DNA of 7,960 bases from JALOAT01 sp050179875 (GTDB lineage Bacteria > Pseudomonadota > Gammaproteobacteria > Thiohalomonadales > Thiohalomonadaceae), in the NCBI GenBank assembly GCA_050179875.1, contig JBFXES010000145.1:1-7960 (forward strand), in the 5' to 3' direction. Positions 5,170-7,960 of this stretch are shown one piece after another. Below the pieces are notes generated by a model. The model ran no database searches and had not been told where the DNA came from. It saw nothing but the letters and a program-made list of their open reading frames with translations. The position numbers and the translations under genes were made by a program. Within the stretch, counting starts at the first letter, position 1, and each line of letters begins with the position of its first letter.

Positions 5170-6780
5170 TCAGGGGCACGCCGCCGCCGGTGCCGACGGC
5201 GTCAGCGCCACGATGCTCACCTGATATCCGCCGTACCTGCCGGCGAACGGCCGGGTGGCTGACGGCCGCGTCACTTCCACGAAGAATCTGCCCGTGTAAG
5301 GCGGCGTGAAGGCATCGATGCGCGATGCCAGGGCACAGCCGTCGTTCCGGCCGCTCGCCGGTGCCTTCGTCCTTTCCACGGCGAGCGCAATGCCGTTCGC
5401 ATCGGTGACGCGCATGAAGGTGTGGGCGCCGTTCACGAGGTTGTAGGTCTCGATGCGATAGGCGACGCCTGCCACGGCATCGAAGGGAATGAGGTCGGTC
5501 TCGGGCGCGAGGTGCGACTTGAACAGGTTGTGGTCTTCGGCGACCTGGTAACTGCCGCGCGCCAGGAGCAGCGTGTCGTCGGTTTCGTGCACGTCGGTGC
5601 TGTAGTGGATGTGCCGTTCGGCCAGGGCATTTACTGCCACGGCCAGGGGCGAAGCCACCGAGGTGCTGGCCTGCCAGGCATCCCAGAAGGTTTCCAGGCT
5701 CGCAGGGTGGGTGGCGGAGGCCGCGGCGAAGTCCTCGGAGAACACGGCCCAGATATCGTCCATGCCGGCGTCCGTCGCATGCAGGTTCCACAACACCTTG
5801 GTCACCGCCGCTTCGCTGGAGGCATAGCGGCGTTGGGTCGTGCCGAAGTCGAAATAAAACCCGCCGCTGGGTCCCGCCTGTCCGTCTGCCGTGTCCAGGT
5901 ACCCCGAGTACGGCAGCCCTTCGCTGGACAGCGCGCGGTGCTGCCGCGCATCCATCCAGGACTTGATGGCGCCCGCCATGAAGCTGCTGAAACCCTCGCT
6001 CCAGGCCAGCCGCAGATCCTGCGCCTCGTCCGTCAGGGTGTGGGCGCCGCCGGGGGAATGGAGCACCCCGAAACGGTCCTCGAGGAAATGGCCGTACTCG
6101 TGCAGGAGCACGTCGTCGTCGAAATGATCGGTGTCGCCGGCGATGCCCTGCGACGTGGTGACGCCGCCAAGGACATAGATGCCGCCGCCACATGAACGGC
6201 AGTAGTAGGTCGTGCCTCCGGGCGGCGCGTTGCCCGGCTCCCAGTGCACGGACAGCGCGGGCGGGTATTCGCCGCCGTGTTCGTGCACGAATTCGCCCGC
6301 CGCCGCGTACAGGTCGAGCATGTTGAACGCGCCCGCGATCTCGCCTTGCACGGCGATGTTCAGGCGTTCCGGCAAGGCTTCCGGTGTGAAGGCCTTCGAC
6401 ACCGACAACAGGTTGCCCGCGAAATCCTTGACGGTGACCGACGCGCCGCTGCGTGTCCGCGCCACCACGCGCAGGCGCATGGATTCGCGGCTGCCGCCCG
6501 CGCCGGCGATGGTGTAATCGCCCGTGTCCGCGACCGTCGCTTCGGCGACCACGCGCCCGCTGCCGTTCACCACCTGCACGGTGGCAAAGCGCGCGGGTTT
6601 GGCTTCCGTGCGGACGAAGCGATAGCCGGGCTGGTCGGATGCGCGCCCGTAGATGCGGTCGTCATAGGTGACCACGCCCTTCAGCACGAACTCGGTATGC
6701 GGGCCGTCGTCGGCGCCGCCGCCACCGCCGCAGGCGCCCAGTGCGGCGACCATCAGGACAGGGGCGATGGGGAGGCGCAT
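5170..6780 (-). CDS. Lipoprotein with gluzincin-like zinc metallopeptidase core and C-terminal PPC-like domain
   Basis: 536 residues. A lipoprotein signal ends in the lipobox LGAC (14-17); C17 followed by Gly gives no inner-membrane retention signal, so outer-membrane attachment is likely. A Gly run follows, then a beta-sandwich-like segment (about 31-125, FVLKGVVTYDD... VSVSK-type strands) resembling carboxypeptidase-regulatory or SdrD-B-like domains. The catalytic core holds HEYGH (H227, E228, H231) in DDDVLLHEYGHFLEDRFG, with WSEGF (260-264) 30 residues later supplying the likely third ligand E262. SEAAVTKVLWNLHATDAG (322-339) and FWDAWQA fit a widespread uncharacterised zincin group. C194-R-S-C197 is an extra CxxC. 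The last 130 residues (YRIETYNLVNGAHTFMRV... GRFFVEV... YQVSIVAL) look like a PPC-type sandwich. The ATG lies 3 bases after the stop of the upstream secreted-protein gene and lacks a Shine-Dalgarno, suggesting coupling. Substrate unknown. Confidence 0.82.
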   Translation of the reverse strand: MRLPIAPVLMVAALGACGGGGGADDGPHTEFVLKGVVTYDDRIYGRASDQPGYRFVRTEAKPARFATVQVVNGSGRVVAEATVADTGDYTIAGAGGSRESMRLRVVARTRSGASVTVKDFAGNLLSVSKAFTPEALPERLNIAVQGEIAGAFNMLDLYAAAGEFVHEHGGEYPPALSVHWEPGNAPPGGTTYYCRSCGGGIYVLGGVTTSQGIAGDTDHFDDDVLLHEYGHFLEDRFGVLHSPGGAHTLTDEAQDLRLAWSEGFSSFMAGAIKSWMDARQHRALSSEGLPYSGYLDTADGQAGPSGGFYFDFGTTQRRYASSEAAVTKVLWNLHATDAGMDDIWAVFSEDFAAASATHPASLETFWDAWQASTSVASPLAVAVNALAERHIHYSTDVHETDDTLLLARGSYQVAEDHNLFKSHLAPETDLIPFDAVAGVAYRIETYNLVNGAHTFMRVTDANGIALAVERTKAPASGRNDGCALASRIDAFTPPYTGRFFVEVTRPSATRPFAGRYGGYQVSIVALTPSAPAAACP

Positions 6781-6783
6781 GGT

Positions 6784-7245
6784 TCAGTCCAGAGAGAAAT
6801 CCCGGATGCCGTCCCGTGCGGGCGGCAGCGGAGAGGGGACCGGCGCGGCGGCCGCGCCGAGCTGCAACGCCGCCCGGGTGCTGAACACGAAGCCGTCCGA
6901 CCACGCCTGTGCATGGGCACGGATCTCGGCGGCCCCCTGTTCGGGGACGCGCAGCGTGAAGGTGAGCACACGCCTCTCGTTTCGGCGCATGGGGCCCTGC
7001 CATTCCGTATCGCCGGAAAACACGGCCAGTTCGTCCGGGAGATCCACGGCGATGGATACGACGGGCGTGTCCGCCAGCGCGACGGCGGTAACGGTGAACG
7101 CCGCCAGGCGGCCCGGCACCGGCTCGTCCTCGGCTTCCATGCCGATTTGCACGGGCATGGAGATCTTTCCAACGTGGGGCGCCGCCGACGCGATGCCGGT
7201 GAGGAGGGCGAGCAGCGAGAATGTGATGAGGCCCAACCGAGACAT
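6784..7245 (-). CDS. Secreted beta-rich protein of unknown function, partner of the lipoprotein protease
   Basis: 153 residues from ATG 7245. MSRLGLITFSLLALLTGIASA is a clean signal peptide with an ASA|A cleavage site near residue 21. The mature part (APHVGKISMPVQIGMEAEDEP...) alternates short hydrophobic strands (LAAFTVTAVAL, VVSIAVDLP, RRVLTFTLRVP, AEIRAHAQAW) and looks like one Ig-like or CARDB/NEW3-type sandwich domain that modifies or binds extracellular partners; there are no cysteines. The C-terminal tail is Pro/Ala-rich. An in-frame ATG at 7278 would add 11 residues to the signal peptide n-region and is possible; neither start has a clear Shine-Dalgarno. The stop is 3 bases before the lipoprotein ATG, so the two form an operon and may work together, for example as secreted inhibitor or targeting factor and protease. 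I do not recognise the family. Confidence 0.72.
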   Translation of the reverse strand: MSRLGLITFSLLALLTGIASAAPHVGKISMPVQIGMEAEDEPVPGRLAAFTVTAVALADTPVVSIAVDLPDELAVFSGDTEWQGPMRRNERRVLTFTLRVPEQGAAEIRAHAQAWSDGFVFSTRAALQLGAAAAPVPSPLPPARDGIRDFSLD

Positions 7246-7295
7246 AGGTGTTTGCGCTCGGGGTTTTTGCCACTTCATGCTAGCGCAAAGAACCC

Positions 7296-7326
7296 GTTCA
7301 CATTTATTCGAATGCGTTATGTGAAC
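7296..7326. promoter_or_regulatory. 8-bp perfect inverted repeat upstream of the secreted-protein operon
   Basis: GTTCACAT (7296-7303) and ATGTGAAC (7319-7326) are perfect inverse complements around a 15-base AT-rich spacer containing TTCGAA (7307-7312). It lies 50 bases before the proposed start (7245), or 17 before the alternative start at 7278. It could be a dimeric operator, or an RNA hairpin in the leader. The arms are in the opposite order to a CRP site (TGTGA-N6-TCACA), so CRP is not supported. Confidence 0.45.
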
Positions 7327-7392
7327 AGGTGCGAAAATTTGGCATTCACGCGAAGTGTTTGCTGCGCGCGGGGTGGCCGTTCGACGTTTTTG

Positions 7393-7421
7393 GTTATAAG
7401 CGAGGAGGTTTTTAGGATTAA
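7393..7421 (-). promoter_or_regulatory. Weak promoter candidate for the secreted-protein/lipoprotein operon
   Basis: On the minus strand TATAAC (7393-7398) matches the -10 box at 5 of 6 positions; TTAATC (7416-7421), 17 bases upstream, matches the -35 box at only 3 of 6. A transcript from about 7386 would run through the inverted repeat at 7296-7326. Low confidence. Confidence 0.25.
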
Positions 7422-7427
7422 AGAATG

Positions 7428-7846
7428 TGCGCGCAGCGCTACCTGGCATTGCGCCGTCACGTAGCCGCTGTCGCGGCAACGTGACCTACGACGTCATCCG
7501 CCGTGTTCGCAGGTCAGGTTGCGCGCAGCGCTACCTGACATCGCCCTGTCACGTAGCCGCTGTCGCGGCAACGTGACCTACGACGTCCGCCGTGTTCGCA
7601 GGTCAGGTTGCGCGAGCGCTACCTGACATCGCCCTGTCACGTAGCCGCTGTCGCGGCAACGTGACCTACGACGTCCGCCGTGTTCGTAGGTCAGGTTGCG
7701 CGCAGCGCTACCTGACATCGCGCTGTCACGTAGCCGCTGCGCGGCAACGTGACCTACGACGTCATCCAGTATTCGTAGGCCAGGTCGCGCGCAGCGCTAC
7801 CTCACATCGCGCTGTCACGTAGCCGCTGCGCGGCAACGTGACCTTC
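7428..7846. repeat. BIME-like array of ten alternating REP palindromes (five ~89-bp units)
   Basis: Two related palindromes alternate. Type A, head on plus: GTAG or GCAG, then GTCAGGT-t-GCGC-loop-GCGC-t-ACCTGAC, at 7428-7448 (truncated 5'), 7509-7540, 7598-7628, 7686-7717, 7775-7806. Type B, head on minus: on plus it reads GTCACGT-a-GCCGC-loop-GCGGC-a-ACGTGAC then CTAC, at 7456-7489, 7548-7581, 7636-7669, 7725-7757, 7814-7846. Read from their own heads both begin GTAGGTCA(G/C)GTTGC, so B is an inverted, diverged copy of A. Each has one mismatch pair in the stem. A-B linkers are 7 bases; B-A linkers are 16-19 bases and contain GACGTC. Loop indels (TGTC in B1-B3, TGC in B4-B5; GCA in A, GA in A3) leave stems intact. 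Units 2 and 3 differ by one base. GTAG-headed palindromes in inverted pairs are typical of REP/BIME elements moved by RAYT (TnpA-REP) enzymes; no such gene lies in this window. Confidence 0.9.
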
Positions 7847-7960
7847 TATGAGCCCCGCCGTGTCAACACCTCCACAATTCTTTCTTTAGCATTGGCTCTC
7901 GGTCGTTCCGGTATCGGACAAGGCAAAGAGCCCGTCACCACCTTCTATCCGTGCTGGAAT
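7847..7960. other. Unassigned right edge, possible gene end on the minus strand
   Basis: No gene can be assigned. A minus-strand frame enters from the right edge and ends at TAA (7886-7888) after 24 codons, finishing SDTGTTESQC; this could be the C-terminus of a gene read toward the array. A plus-strand frame is also open from 7823 to the edge, but lacks a convincing start and ribosome binding site. An imperfect hairpin pairs GGCTCT (7894-7899) with AGAGCC (7927-7932), with TCCG/CGGA inside. The 9-mer ACCTTCTAT occurs at 7841-7849 and again at 7940-7948. Confidence 0.3.

Noticed and set aside
5123..6193. A 356-codon minus-strand frame overlapping the lipoprotein gene, and a 257-codon plus-strand frame at 5422-6195
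   Set aside because: Both are Arg/Gly/His-rich shadows; the frame used by the lipoprotein carries the signal peptide, HEYGH and sandwich motifs. The 356-codon frame also runs into the tRNA terminator region.
6244..7464. A 406-codon open frame on the plus strand
   Set aside because: It lies antisense to two well-supported exported proteins and the spacer between and beyond them. Its translation is rich in His, Arg and Gly without domains, as expected for the shadow of GC-rich genes.
7592..7822. A 76-codon plus-strand frame in the repeat array
   Set aside because: It is a translation of the repeated palindromes, with recurring Arg-rich segments, no ribosome binding site and frame shifts between units caused by indels.
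7428..7846. CRISPR array
   Set aside because: The repeats are contiguous palindromes with short conserved linkers and no unique spacers of constant size.

Overview
The window looks like chromosomal DNA of a Gram-negative proteobacterium, most likely a gammaproteobacterium. The signs are a type IV pilus minor-pilin operon lying next to a thiO-type oxidase gene (an order I recall from Pseudomonas aeruginosa), a Lol-type lipoprotein, a tRNA gene with encoded CCA, and GTAG-headed REP elements. I cannot name the species. Base composition is uneven: hand-counted 60-base lines are about 45-58% G+C in the pilus genes and about 75-80% in thiO and the lipoprotein gene.

Left part (1-3265, minus strand): a tightly packed operon read right to left. 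It holds a FimT/FimU-type (GspH) minor pilin, PilV, PilW, PilX, a small secreted CxxC protein of unknown function, and the first 244 codons of PilY1, which runs off the left edge. Neighbouring genes from fimT to pilX overlap by 4 to 10 bases, so translation is probably coupled. By homology these proteins form the priming and tip complex of the type IV pilus: minor pilins cleaved by the prepilin peptidase, and PilY1 as the tip adhesin. Before pilY1 there is a 96-base gap with a plausible internal promoter and a 9-base match to the AlgR box. PilV carries a textbook EF-hand/dockerin-like calcium loop, and PilY1 carries an exact 33-base tandem duplication.

Middle part (3446-5162, plus strand): thiO (FAD-dependent glycine oxidase), then a Fur-superfamily regulator resembling Irr (HHH motif, no structural-zinc cysteine pairs) that appears to have its own promoter and a leaderless start, then tRNA-Thr(CGU) with a clean sigma-70 promoter and an intrinsic terminator. 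The 180 bases between fimT and thiO hold a 13-base direct repeat with 21-base spacing and no convincing promoter.

Right part (5170-7245, minus strand): a coupled two-gene unit for a 153-residue secreted protein and a 536-residue lipoprotein with a gluzincin-like zinc protease core (HEYGH then WSEGF) and a C-terminal beta-sandwich. Bases 7246-7960 hold no assigned gene. They contain an 8-base inverted repeat, a weak promoter candidate, and a striking array of ten alternating, oppositely oriented palindromes (five ~89-base units, 7428-7846). I interpret this array as a BIME built from GTAG-headed REP elements. The last 110 bases may include the end of a further gene.

Most of the window belongs to known families. 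The least explained items are the REP array, the CxxC protein within the pilus operon, the Irr-like regulator and the protease/secreted-protein pair.
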